Assembly: GCA_012845835.1 (NCBI GenBank)
Contig: JABAKD010000008.1
Location: 5,172,575-5,236,574, forward strand
DNA length: 64,000 nt
Reading direction: 5' to 3'
From: Undaria pinnatifida
Lineage: Eukaryota; Sar; Phaeophyceae; Laminariales; Alariaceae
Both the position numbers and the translations under genes were made by a program. Numbering within the stretch: the stretch's first letter is position 1; each line of letters begins with the position of its first letter. Below are positions 12,001 through 22,334 of this stretch, piece after piece. The notes below the pieces were generated by a model that searched no databases, was not told where the DNA came from, and worked only from the letters and a program-made list of their open reading frames with translations.

Positions 12001-13607
12001 TTCGACCTCATTCACTTCGCCGCAGCGAACCCATCCTGTAGCCGCCGCTACCCGTACCCATACTCCACCACCCGCCGCCGCCGTGGCAGCTGCAGCCGCA
12101 ACAGGCGCGACCTGTAGGCGGAACGCTTTTTCTCCGCGCCCACGACCCCAGGCAAGCGGCGATGGCGCGCAAGGCCTCCCGGCCGCCTCTCCGGCACCCC
12201 CGATGCCCCAAGGGTTCAATGGCAGTGTCAATAGTGGTAGCAGTAGCGGTACCGGCGGCGTTATCACGCCGAGTCGTTGCGAACAACCCCTCGCGTTTCC
12301 AGTCGCTGCTCCAGCCGTCGTCTCCGGTTCGTTCTCCGCTGCGCCCGTCAGGGCCGGACGCGGCGCGCTGAGCGAGTGTAGTCCCAACCACACCACCCTC
12401 GGGCGGAGCGGCGGCGGTGGCTGCGGAGTGCCCGTTTTTGAGGCAGGTGGTACGGGCGATGCGACTTGCGGCGGGAGTGTTGGCGGCGGCGGAGGCGGTG
12501 GCGGAAGTTGTGGTAGTGGCAATGGCGGGGGCTATGGCGGCGTAACAGAAGCGCCGGTCCAGTGCTACCAAGATCCCGCGTTTGATTACACGGCGGCCGC
12601 GGTGATGGGCGGGAGCGATTCGTCGACGGCGACGGCTTGTGCCGCCCCGGCTCAGGCCGTGTGTGCGGCAGCGATAGAATCCGGATCGATTGACGGTGGT
12701 GGTGGCACCGACGTCGGGGCTGCAGCAATGGAGGGAGGAGCAGGACGAGGGGGGGATGAGTTTGATTTGTCACAGGTGGGTATATTTTCGCGTTTGCCGC
12801 ATGCCTGTGTTTAGCCCACGCCTACCCATGTATAACCTCCTGGCGATTGTCGTTTTTGTTTAAACAGTGTTACAGTAGGTCTGGTGTTATGTTTTTTCTT
12901 CGTGGCTGGGAAGAGGAGTTTTCTGAGCACATTCCTGGCTTGTGGAATCGTTTGGGGGTGTCGGAGCCGGAGTTTCCACGGGGGGGTGACGAATGCACCC
13001 GTATCCTTGTCACCTCTCGCATTTTCCGTCCTTGATCACCTACTCCAAACGTCTGTTATGACCTTGACTTCTGATTTTGACTTTGCTGAGGCGTGGCGCG
13101 TGGATCCTGGGCAGGCAGCTCGCTGAGTGTAGTCTTTCAAGCGTAGAATACTTGGGTTGGCATTGTCTCGACGGCCTGAAAGATGCCTAATTTCACCCCC
13201 GCCCCCCCCCTTCCCCGTGCACCTTGCACGCCTTCACGCTTTCCGTGGTGTTATACATGCCTGATTATGTCGGATTTTTCCAGGATTTCGAGTCTGCCTT
13301 CCTGGAAATCGACTCCGCCATCCAAAGACACACGACGTCCTCGTTGTCTGGGGGTAGTGTCGACGGGACCGCTTACAGCGGTGGTGGCGGCGGTGCAACC
13401 GACAGCATTCTAGCTGGACCTGGGGTGGAATTTGGCGGGCCAGGCCAGAGTGTTGACTGTGGTAGTGGTGATGGCAGTGATGGGGGTGGTGGTATCGGTG
13501 GGCATGAGGCAGGGGGTCAGACGATGTTGCAGCAGAGCAGTCGTGTTGTTGCGGGAGCGGGGCACAAGAGGCTACGTACCGGTTCACTGCCACACCCAAG
13601 CAGCTGA
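6018..13607 (+). CDS. RAD52: RAD52-type DNA strand-annealing protein, seven exons
   Basis: Exons are 6018-6125, 8318-8380, 9254-9352, 9875-10024, 10425-10502, 11582-12775 and 13284-13607. All six introns are phase 0, and the model encodes about 671 residues. Rad52 anneals RPA-coated single strands and acts in homologous recombination. The N-terminal ~165 residues follow the family in order: FGTNKFTDEDHARIQE, then SRPGGGGKK, VHYLAGHTVIENANKIFGF with GWDSSI, then TAIVRVALSNGSGHEDVG, then AVTDATKRAMRLFG. This ring-forming annealing domain is spread over exons 1-5. Exon 6 continues with a charged helix (LKDVERNYKQNQRELKANLQ), a Gln/Pro tract with a duplicated 21-residue unit, and a Gly/Ala/Ser-rich low-complexity region. 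Exon 7 ends in another Gly-rich stretch and a basic tail (GHKRLRTGSLPHPSS). The start ATG is the first in a frame that matches the family N-terminus. The tail shows no recognisable RPA- or RAD51-binding motif. Intron 1 (2.2 kb) holds repeats. Confidence 0.9.
7309..7560 (+). repeat. tandem duplication of ~125 bp in RAD52 intron 1
   Basis: Two adjacent diverged units share TTATAATTATTTA, ACAACTCACG, TTTGCAAAGAAGCTTG, TTCGGTCGAACTCACCAAA and ACACAAACAACGAAT in the same order. Confidence 0.75.
7618..7935 (+). repeat. GGCCCGGCCCG-rich array in RAD52 intron 1
   Basis: Repeating units of roughly 60 bp carry ATCACGGACCTCGGCCTGG followed by CCCGGCCCGTGATATT. They resemble a GC-shifted version of the GGGTC arrays found at 49-56 kb. 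Confidence 0.6.
11660..11935 (+). repeat. CAA/CAG trinucleotide tract coding Gln/Pro
   Basis: A CAA/CAG/CCA-rich tract lies inside RAD52 exon 6. It includes a 63-bp unit present twice in tandem that encodes QLQHPQPQQQQQHPPPRP with flanking Gln. The reading frame is kept, so length variation here would be tolerated. Confidence 0.8.
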
Positions 13608-14356
13608 TGATAAATGACGAGCATTTTTGTACAGATGGCCTGCGGTTGAGAGCGGCCGCGTTGTTTCGAGGGTAGGGGACAAAAGGGTTACGTGCGCTGC
13701 CGCAGGCTATATATATAGGTACCGTTGACGATAACAGCGATGATGTTGATGACGGACGTTTTTGTGTAGATTGTGTGAGGTTATTATGCCAACCGCTGTT
13801 TTACTGGCGGTTGTGGCAACGATTAGCAACACCCACCGCCTAGCCGGAGAGCGGTCAGCTCCCCTGTACCATCGATGCCTATGCCGGCGCTGTCGAACGG
13901 TACGCATGCAATATCTTGCGTAGGTTCGCGAAAGCTGGGATGAGTTTGCGGGCTGATGACATGGTTGGCTTTGGTGCACCAGAAGTTGTTCGGATGCGAT
14001 GCTCTTTCCGACCTGAGCGCTGCTATGGACGAAACGCGCAGGAGACTTTGTTCAGTACTGTAATTCTACGACAATTTTGCTGTTTCACGTGAAGCTCCAA
14101 CGAGATATTTGGCGGTGTCATCCGCAAAACCCGAGTATGTTCAACTGCTACATGTATTATTACACGTTATTGACACGACTGGAGGGTAGGTGCTCAACGT
14201 ACACACAACAGTACCAGAGAGAGGCATTCGAAATGTGTTTCTCTCAGGTAGGTGTGTTTGCACCTTTGGCGAAGGCTGCGCTCAGTTTTCAGTAGGCTGC
14301 TGGCCTACGTGCACCATATAGACTAGGTGGGATTCAAACTCATATTGTTGTACAGT

Positions 14357-14428
14357 AGTGGTTCGTTCAAGCGCGTTGATGTGCTCCACAGTTGTGGTTC
14401 GTTCAAGCGCGTTTATGTGCTCCATGCG
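14357..14428 (+). repeat. tandem pair of ~36 bp
   Basis: GTGGTTCGTTCAAGCGCGTT with GATGTGCTCCA occurs twice in tandem with one or two differences. Confidence 0.8.
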
Positions 14429-15643
14429 CTGATGCTTAGAGGCATGGGCACGTGCGAGTCGAGGGTACAGCCGCTCGAATGCGACTGCGACGAATGGATG
14501 GGATGTGTACGTACTCCATTGTAAGGAGGTGTGCAGACACCTCGGGCAGTGCAGCAATACCTGTGCTGCTGCACGCCCTTGGTATTGATACACGCTTGAT
14601 ACGATCTCACTCGGACGCCTGCTACGATATAATATCTTTTTGGCCATTTTTTTTTTGTGAATTTCGGGACACCTTAACCCAGTATCGCTATTCGCTTAGA
14701 CTAGTCTATACATGTACTGCAGAATGTCTTTTTTCGCAATTTTTTCGTTTATGGGCCTAGGCCATGATCTTTTTTTTCATTTGGTTGCACTTTCCTTTTT
14801 TTCAAGATCAGTTTTGGGTGAGGGGTATATTCTGTTACGAGAGAGAGAGCTTTTCTAGCGAGGAGCGTCAGAAGGAAAAAGGGCGAACCGCTATCGTAGG
14901 CGCGTGTCTTGTTTTTGGTCGCGAACAGTTAGAACAACAGATAAGGTCTCGAACGAGTTAAGGAAGAGGTTTCTTCGCTCTCCGAAGATCAAGATTTGTT
15001 CGTGGTTTACCGTACCGCCTTCGTTTTCTGCTTGCCCCTCCCGAGGAGAGGAACTTGCTCTTTATCTCTCTCTTCCTCTCCCGCCAAGTGGTGACGTGGG
15101 TGACGGAACAGGTAATCTCCTCTACCGCACCGATAAAAATCGACCGCATCCTTGCTTGATCGACGACCCACAAGAAGAGTCCTCCGTGACAACCGTGCCA
15201 GCTTCCCGGGTTACTTACACGGACCCGGAGCCGGGAGGGAGGGCGGGGTGTACTCATATATTGCTTGACAGGTACTTAGGTAATTTGACCATTGTCCATG
15301 CGCCCCTTTGGAGACCGAGCGCATGACTGTCCCCTTTAGGACTTCAGAGGGAACACCTGCTGCTGTCGAAAGTATATCATGATGGTTACGGCATCGACCA
15401 CACGAGGCGGCCCAGGTTGCTGGGGTAGTAGGAGATGCGTCCGAAGTGCAATCGGTTAAACCCTTTTAGCACCGCACTCTGGACATGAACGGGGACAAAA
15501 CACTTGGGCTTGGGCTATCTGCCTAGAAGATAATTTTACGAGATGGAAATGGGTTAAGGAGGTGCGCGACACGCGCGCAGCATGATGCCTGTGCTACCGC
15601 GCATGCTCTTCCTGGCCGGATGACAAGACCGCAATAATTCCAC

Positions 15644-15810
15644 GGTGTTTCACGGGTCACGACCCGGCGCGCGGGTCTGGTCAACAAGTTTTCGAAAACC
15701 CGCGGGTCGAATCGGGTCGGGCAAGAAAGTGTTGGAAATATCACGGGTCGGTTCGGGTCAGAAAGTTGCCATAATTTCACGAGTGGGGTCCGGTCAGCAT
15801 GGTTCGATCC
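15644..15810 (+). repeat. GGGTC-type element fragment
   Basis: TTTCACGGGTCACGACCC is followed by repeated CGGGTC strings spaced by short unique words such as CACGGGTCGGTTCGGGTCAG. It is the same family as the elements at 49-56 kb. Confidence 0.6.
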
Positions 15811-16409
15811 GACGGGCGAGAAGAGTTCCGGCCGGCGAAAATCCCTGCTGAATATTGACTTTCAAGTTGCTGAGCATGGGTCTGAAAACGGTTTGAAACA
15901 CGACTTTTCCGTGTGCGAAACGGTTGAGTGGCGCCACCAACTTGAACAAGCACACCACGCGGGTAAGCGCGCTACAATACAACAACAAAAACGCTATTCT
16001 CCGCCCCAGTAACGTCCACTATAATAGGGTGTTTGCGATTTCCCAACTCTGTTGAGTTGGAAAATAGCACCCAAAGGAGGACCCCTAGAGCCTAGTTAGC
16101 ATACATCTTCCTGGGGTCGGGTTTGTTGATTGTCACGATTGTTCGTGCTAAAAATAATAGGAATCACCTACGATCATGGGATCAAGGCACGGGTGCAGAC
16201 CCAACCCAACCACTTACCCCAATCCGGACCCCAAACCGCGGGCTGCGCCGCTTTCGATATGACAAAAATTCTTCCGATCTGTGGACACGATCTGAACTGC
16301 GGGCCACGGTTTTCCTCCTCAAACTCATAGTGAGCATAAATTTCCTAGGAAGATTGAACCTTCCTGGAAAGTTCCCCTGCCTAAGTCGTTTCTAGGCATA
16401 CTGACCTTG

Positions 16410-16520
16410 AAGGCCAACCAACCCACGAAAAAAAATTAGGCTAGAAAAAAAAAAAAATGGTGGGAAAACGGGTTTCTTCGCCATTTTTTCGGCTGATTTT
16501 TCGCGGGTTGGGTTGGCCTT
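16410..16520. mobile_element. small foldback (MITE-like) element
   Basis: The left arm at 16410-16436 (AAGGCCAACCAACCCACGAA) and the right arm at 16495-16520 (CGCGGGTTGGGTTGGCCTT) are near-perfect inverted complements around an A-rich centre. The ~111-bp unit can form a long hairpin. No clear target-site duplication is visible. Confidence 0.55.
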
Positions 16521-17470
16521 GGATTGCAACATTCGACGGTTTCAATACTATTATCGCGTGTTTTCCTATCTAACTCCTTCCCCACCAAAGTCGGTACAAT
16601 ACATCGCAAACACTCCAATGTACCAACCACGTCGTATGCAGCACGACGAGAGACACTGCCGCGTTCGCTGTACAGCAGCTTTTGGCGCTCTGTGTTGGGT
16701 GTTCCAACTTTCATCCTGGGAATTCCAAGGTATTCCATACGTCCAAATCCTCAGAAGACGGTCCAGCATTCAGTGTAGTACAAAACAAACCTGAACATCA
16801 ATCGACACCACAAAGAGTCAAGCACAGAAAACGGGCTGGCGGGGGGGGGGGGGGGGGAGGGGCAAATAAATATTCCTTTGATTTTATCTCTGCAATTTCG
16901 TTAAATTCTCAATGCGCCTCGCCTTTCTCCCGCGACCGTGCCGTACCCGAGGTAAAATTAGGAGGGGCGGGGGGGGGCGAAAAGGGTGGACAAAGAGGCG
17001 ACATGCCCTCGCTACGCCAGCTGTGCTAATCAGACGCGTGGCCCACCATTACCCCAACAAACCCGAAACAATCCACCGAAAAACATCGCGCTAAACAGAA
17101 CCCCCCCCGCCGCTGAAACTAGCACGGAAAATAAACCCATAAAAAACGTGGATTATATCCCGACGGCCAGCTGCCTTCTCAACATACACAGTTAGTACTA
17201 TAAGTAGACAGCGCAGCGCAGTCAGCCTGCCAGCCAGCAAAACCGAAACAGGGCAAACACGAGGGAGGGAAAGATAAGCTTCAAGAGAAATCCCTCCTTA
17301 AAGAACAATAAATAAACACGCGGTACACAACCACCGCCGCCACACGAGTATCCCCTTTAAAAGAACAAACAAGAAACAACAAGCAGTGCCCCGCAAACCA
17401 CCTCCGCCACCAACACAAAACACATTATATTTTACACCAACAACGCCGCGGTACGTCTATCATATTTTTA

Positions 17471-20400
17471 CTACGCCGGCACCGCTGTCGCCTCCTCCGA
17501 AATTCTCCCCATCTGCTCCCACCCCCCAACTCCAACCTCAACCCCGTTCCCATCCTCCACGTCCCCCCCGGACTTAGTCGCAGCCGCTGCCGCCGCCACT
17601 ACCACCGCCGCAGCCCCGCCTCCCTTCCCCGCCTCCATTAACTCTTCGTATGCCTCATCCTTGTCACCATAATCTCCAGCCCCGGCACCCTCCCCATCCG
17701 CTAAAAACAGCATGTCCGCGATTTCACGAGCGATGTCGTATGAAGCCCTGGGTCGGGCGGCCTTCAGGGCGTTCCCCTTCATCTTCTCTAGAAGCTCCGG
17801 GTTCTTGAGCCAGCGGGCAACGGTGGCGCCGATCTCTGCCGGTTTCTTGCTGTACGCTCCAAAGCCACCTATGGTGGGAACGTGTGCGACACGTCAGGGT
17901 CGGGAAGCGGGGGAGGAGGGGCGGGGGGGTTGACGTTTCGCCCGTCTTGATTGACCCATCCAAAAGAATGGGGGAGAGGGGGCTCATTAGTTGTCGGCTG
18001 CCACCGTTCGCCACCCGCCAGGCGAAGGGCGGGGGGTGATAGAATACTCAAGTACCGCGTGAACTGAATTCGCTACACAGTCTTGTACCGAACCTCATCA
18101 TAACACGTCAAGGCCATCCAACACGCCGCGGAGCAGCTATTCATACGGTATACAAGGTTCCCCTGCGGGGTGTGGTTAGCTCAGAATGCTGAGGGGTGTC
18201 GCAAGTTGAAAAGGGAGAAAACAGGAGTTCCTACGAGACTTATAAACAGACAAAAAAAAATCTTCAAAAATAAAGAAAACGACAACTAGCCACCGCCAAG
18301 AGTAACCGGGCAAGCAGCACCAACTAGCCCAAACGACATTATTGTTTCGGTAAAAAAAAACCCTTGGCGATGTGGTTGCCTTGAAATCCCGGGGGTTTCG
18401 CAAGTTGACAGCGGCGGGGGGGGGGGGGGGGGGGGGGGCTGAAATCAAAGAAAAAAAAACACCCACCCTGCAAGTAACACCGACCAGGGCAGATAAATTG
18501 ATAGCTTAGTAGTATTCAGTAAACGAGTCCGCTTGTCCGGCCTCATATATCTCTCACCGTTCACCACGTAGGGCACATTCCCCTCCTCCTGGCCCGGGAG
18601 GTAACCACTCAGCATCACAGGTAACCCCCTGATCGTTGCCTCGGCTATGGTGCCCGGACCGGCCTTAGTCACGAGGGCATCGACGGCGCCCATCCACTCG
18701 TCCATGTTCGACACGAAGCCGCGGACAAGGACTCGGGTGTTATCCGGCCACGCGGCGTCCTCGAGCTCGTGCTTGACCGCCTTGTTCTTACCGCATATCA
18801 CAACCACCTGTGCGACCGGAAGTATTGCGTGTTTGGGGGGGGGGGGGGAGGTGGGGAGCTGTTTTCGCGCGGCGACGAGGAGGTTGGTGGTGGTAAAAGG
18901 AGCGGGGGAGGGGGGGGGGGCATACTCACTTGTTGCTTGCCTCAAGCATTAGACCATTGACCACGCATCGCTTTCGAGAACGAGCGCAGCAAAGGGCTGG
19001 GGACTAAAGGTTTCCGCTGGTTCAATTACCGTAGACGGTGCGCGAGGACATAGGGTGGAACAATCACCCAACTCCGCAAGCCAGCAGGCGTCGGTCGTCC
19101 ACAGTAGCACGGGCAGGCCTCGAGCGACTCGCTCGGTCGGGCGAGAGGTTTGCCAAGGTCAACACTCAACAGACACACAAACAGCAACAACGTCAACAAA
19201 AAACAGTTATAAAACAACCAGCAACACCAACACCAACAACAATTCAGCACCTACATCAATAACACTCATTAATAGGATCAACATCAACATCCCCTCTCCC
19301 TGCTCCCCACCACCCCATACCCCGCCCACTCCAAAAACACCCACCTGGCTTCGCTCCAACTCCTTCCCAAGCTTGTGGATGACTGCCGCAGCAATGGCCC
19401 CCATGCCGCCCACACCATCTCCTCCCCCCATGACCATTGCAACTGGAGGGTCTAACTCTAACCCTAGCTCCGCCCTCAGCTCCGCCGCCGGCCTCGGGTC
19501 CTTCCAGAATGCTGGGCGAATCGGCAGCCCTAGCTGGTGAATCTGAAGGGAACAGGAGGCGCGGGGGACGGAGGGGGGGGAAGGGGGCAAGGGATTGGGA
19601 GATTAGGGACGTGCGGTGAATGGGGGGGTGGAGCGGGACGGCGGGAGGGGATGTGGTATGGGGTATGGAGGGGGTATAAAGCGCGCGGGGGGGGGGGGGC
19701 GGGCGTTAGCGTCAGCGCCGGCGGGGGGGGGCTAGCGTGGAGCACGGACCCTACGTCGGGGCAAGGGTGGGGGCGGGGCTAGGGGCGGGGGTGGGGGTAT
19801 GGGATGGGGGAGGGAGGGTTGCGGCCGTGCTCATTGGCAGGGCGGCCAGGCGGCAGGCGCGGGAAGCGATTTGTTTCGCGCGAGCTTTGAGCTATGGACT
19901 GACTGGCATTGAGCGGAAGACAATCATCGAGGGCGCCGCAGGTTGGGAAAAAACAACCCAGATCGACGACGCACCACACCCTTGGTTCTCGCAAAGACTG
20001 TCCGAGGACCGAGGCTGAACGGGCGCGAGCGCAGACACCAACAACAATCATTGCATGAAAAAATCTGTCGGTTGACGACACTTTTGCCAGTTGACTTCAT
20101 GGGCATCCTCACACAAACATAGTACCTAGTACTGATACAGTAACCCTCACAGAGACCTTGACCGCCAACTATTGTACACCGTCAACCAAACTAGTACAAA
20201 AAGGGCTGGCGGGGCCAAAACAAAGAAAAGGCCGTCAACCGACACTTTTAGCACTTGACATAAACGGCACCCCACCTGTCGAGAAGTGCCCCCCCCCTCC
20301 CGGAAGCCTACGCGCATGATGGCATCCGAGGCAATGAACGCCTGCCTTGACGATATCTTGCACGGTTCTACTGCTGTAAAAAACGAGCCTACTCTTATTC

Positions 20401-22334
20401 CAGGCGGTTTGTCCCCAAAACGGTGCATGTAGCTCTAACGGGGTCAACGACAAGCCGTCTAGTAATAGGAACTCCCCAAAACTGAGCTAGTACACATTTT
20501 ACTATGGCTAAAAGAGGCCTTGAGTTGTCAACACAATGAATCGTCCGCCATCTTCAGCATTTGGCATGGAAGGCACAGCGCCCCACCTGGGGCGTGGTGA
20601 GTCCCTCGCGGAAGGCAACGCGCATGACGGCCTCGGACGCGATGAACACCTTGTCCACCTCGCTATTGAACCACGTAGGATGCGCTCCGCCTAGGTCCGT
20701 CACGACGGTAACGAACGGCAGCTCGCGTCTACAACAGACCAAGCACGGGAGGCCGACGAACGAACATGACCGGGGGAATGGCGAGGGAGAGGGGGAGGTG
20801 GCCGCGGGGGCGCTGATGGCATGCGGTGGTTAACGACGCATCGACAAGACTTCTGTGGGATTATGTAAGGTGCGCTCTCCCTAGCGCCGTCACGACAGTA
20901 GCTAACTGCACCCGTCACGACAGTAGCTAACTGCACCGCTCGTCTATCATACCAGATCAAGCCACCAACGAAGAGATAGGAAGAGGGATGGCGGGGGAAG
21001 GGGAGGGGGGGGCACGCAGTGCTTAGCGGCACATCTGCAGGCAAAGCATGAGAGGCCGACAAATATAGGTGGGTGAATTGCGGGGTAGAGGAGGGGGGGA
21101 AGGGGTGTTCCGCGATACGTATACCGGCCGACTTTCTCTCGCTCCTCTGTATACCGTATACCTTGCATCCTGCGCGGTGTCGGCCAGAAAACCCCGAAAC
21201 CCGCGTTATGCGAGACACATGGGGCCATCACATCGCCACACAACACGCGATGGCGGTGCCATTGATGTTCACTGTATAGATCCAACACGCCCCCTCCCTC
21301 CCGTCTCCCCGCCCCCTCAAAACTTCACATCGCAAAAGCGCGAGAAAATGCGATATTATCTTAACGAAGCGGCGGCCAAGGCCAACAGAATCCCCCGTCC
21401 CCCGTCTCCCGAAAAACGCCTCATTGCCCACTCACGTTCGGCCTGGGCCCAGGGAGTTGAGGACCTTGAGAGGTAGGTCCTGGCAGAGGGGGTGCACGGA
21501 CACCACAAAGTCCGGCGAGTACCGCTCTATGGCGCCCTTGAATCGGCCGAAGTTCTGGAAGAGAAGCATCTTGCCGTTCATGTAACGGGTGGGCGGGAAT
21601 CGGGCGTACTCGTACATAGCCCTCCACACTAGGGGATTTTTCGCAGCGTACTGTGTATGATAGGTTCCCGGATTGTCACAGTGTCAGCATCAAATGAGGT
21701 GGTAAGGCGGGCGGACAGGAGCGGAGGAGCGGGGAATGAGAAAGGAAGTGGAGGGGAGGGGGGGGAGGGGAGGGGAGGGGAGAGGAGGGGAGGGGAACTT
21801 GGATAGGAGGAGGCATGAAAAACAAGAATATTTCCACCATTTTGTCGAAGCTGGGCCAAGGCCTATAGAGTCCTCGCGACATCAAAAGTTGAAACAAAAA
21901 AAATACCGGTACCAGGCAGCATCTACCAGGTAGAAAAAAAGCACATGCTCGTATATAGACAGCATCTATACGATACTTATGCATGCCACAAATAAAAAGC
22001 AACAGACAGAATCTACCTAGTGAATAGAACACATACACCCTGGTGCACAGGTAAACAGCCCTACATACGACACAAAACACCTCTATGCATACACGATACT
22101 CGTAGACATCCACCAGATTTCGTTTCGTACCTGGTACGCAGGAACGCTTGCGCTGTAAGGCCAGCGGCTGTGCTCCGTGAAAATATCAACCATGGTTACG
22201 TCCACGCGGCCCGGAAAAAGTTCCTCGAGGGCCGCCTCTAGCGCCTGCGCCGACGCGCGGTGGCCACCACCGGTATCCGACATGAGGATCAGCATCTTCA
22301 CCTTCGCGTCGTGCCCTCGGCTCCGACGCCGCCC
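17471..22334 (-). CDS. monogalactosyldiacylglycerol (MGDG) synthase, six catalytic exons, 5' end not resolved
   Basis: Exons on the minus strand are 22334-22131, 21650-21436, 20728-20587, 19542-19345, 18807-18558 and 17868-17471, about 468 residues. Intron phases (0, 2, 0, 0, 1) all join cleanly. The enzyme (GT28 family) moves galactose from UDP-galactose to diacylglycerol in plastid envelopes. Family motifs appear in order: LILMSDTGGGHRASAQALEA, FVVSVHPLCQDLPLKVL, LPFVTVVTDLGGAHPTWF, LGLPIRPAF, VAMVMGGGDGVGGMGAI, VVVICGKNKAVKHEL, then VRGFVSNMDEWMGAVDALVT with KAGPGTIAEATIRGLPVML and GQEEGNVPYVVNGGFGAYSK. The protein ends with a ~75-residue acidic, Ala/Gly-rich tail after the usual C-terminal helix. 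The first exon listed starts after an acceptor, so an N-terminal exon with the plastid-targeting region is missing. Candidates are at 25293-25457 and 26997-27436. Introns hold decayed copies of exon 3. Confidence 0.9.
18417..18438 (+). repeat. poly-G run
   Basis: An uninterrupted G run of about 22 bases lies in the last MGDG-synthase intron. Similar runs occur near 16841, 46409, 61747 and 63343, and C runs near 4268 and 31501. They are low complexity and assembly lengths may be unreliable. Confidence 0.9.
20272..20365 (-). pseudogene. decayed duplicate of MGDG-synthase exon 3 (3' half)
   Basis: On the minus strand this reads AFIASDAIMRVGFREGGGTS, clearly matching the true exon 3 end VFIASEAVMRVAFREGLTTP. 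The following CAG|GTGGGG donor is also conserved. The 5' part of the exon is not alignable and the phase of the nearest acceptor does not fit the gene, so I call it a duplicated remnant and not an alternative exon. Confidence 0.7.
20868..20965 (-). pseudogene. partial duplicate of the 5' part of MGDG-synthase exon 3
   Basis: TGCGCTC-CCCTAG-CCGTCACGAC-GTA matches the beginning of exon 3 near 20680-20715 and continues into intron-like sequence. Inside it a 25-bp unit (CGTCACGACAGTAGCTAACT plus GCACC) is tandemly repeated. It is non-coding. Confidence 0.6.

Larger units (their letters stand above)
13608..17470. other. intergenic region with small repeats
   Basis: This lies between the convergent 3' ends of RAD52 and the MGDG synthase gene. 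I see no credible coding exon. It contains a ~36-bp tandem pair at 14357-14428, a GGGTC-type segment at 15644-15810, a foldback element at 16410-16520 and a poly-G run near 16841. The last ~300 bases probably include the 3' UTR of the MGDG synthase gene. Confidence 0.5.

Noticed and set aside
14904-15326. 140-codon plus-strand frame
   Set aside because: Composition not coding-like, no splice or family support.
18171-18240. tRNA A-box-like text (GTGGTTAGCTCAGAATGC)
   Set aside because: No matching B box, no foldable acceptor stem; probably chance or a SINE relic.
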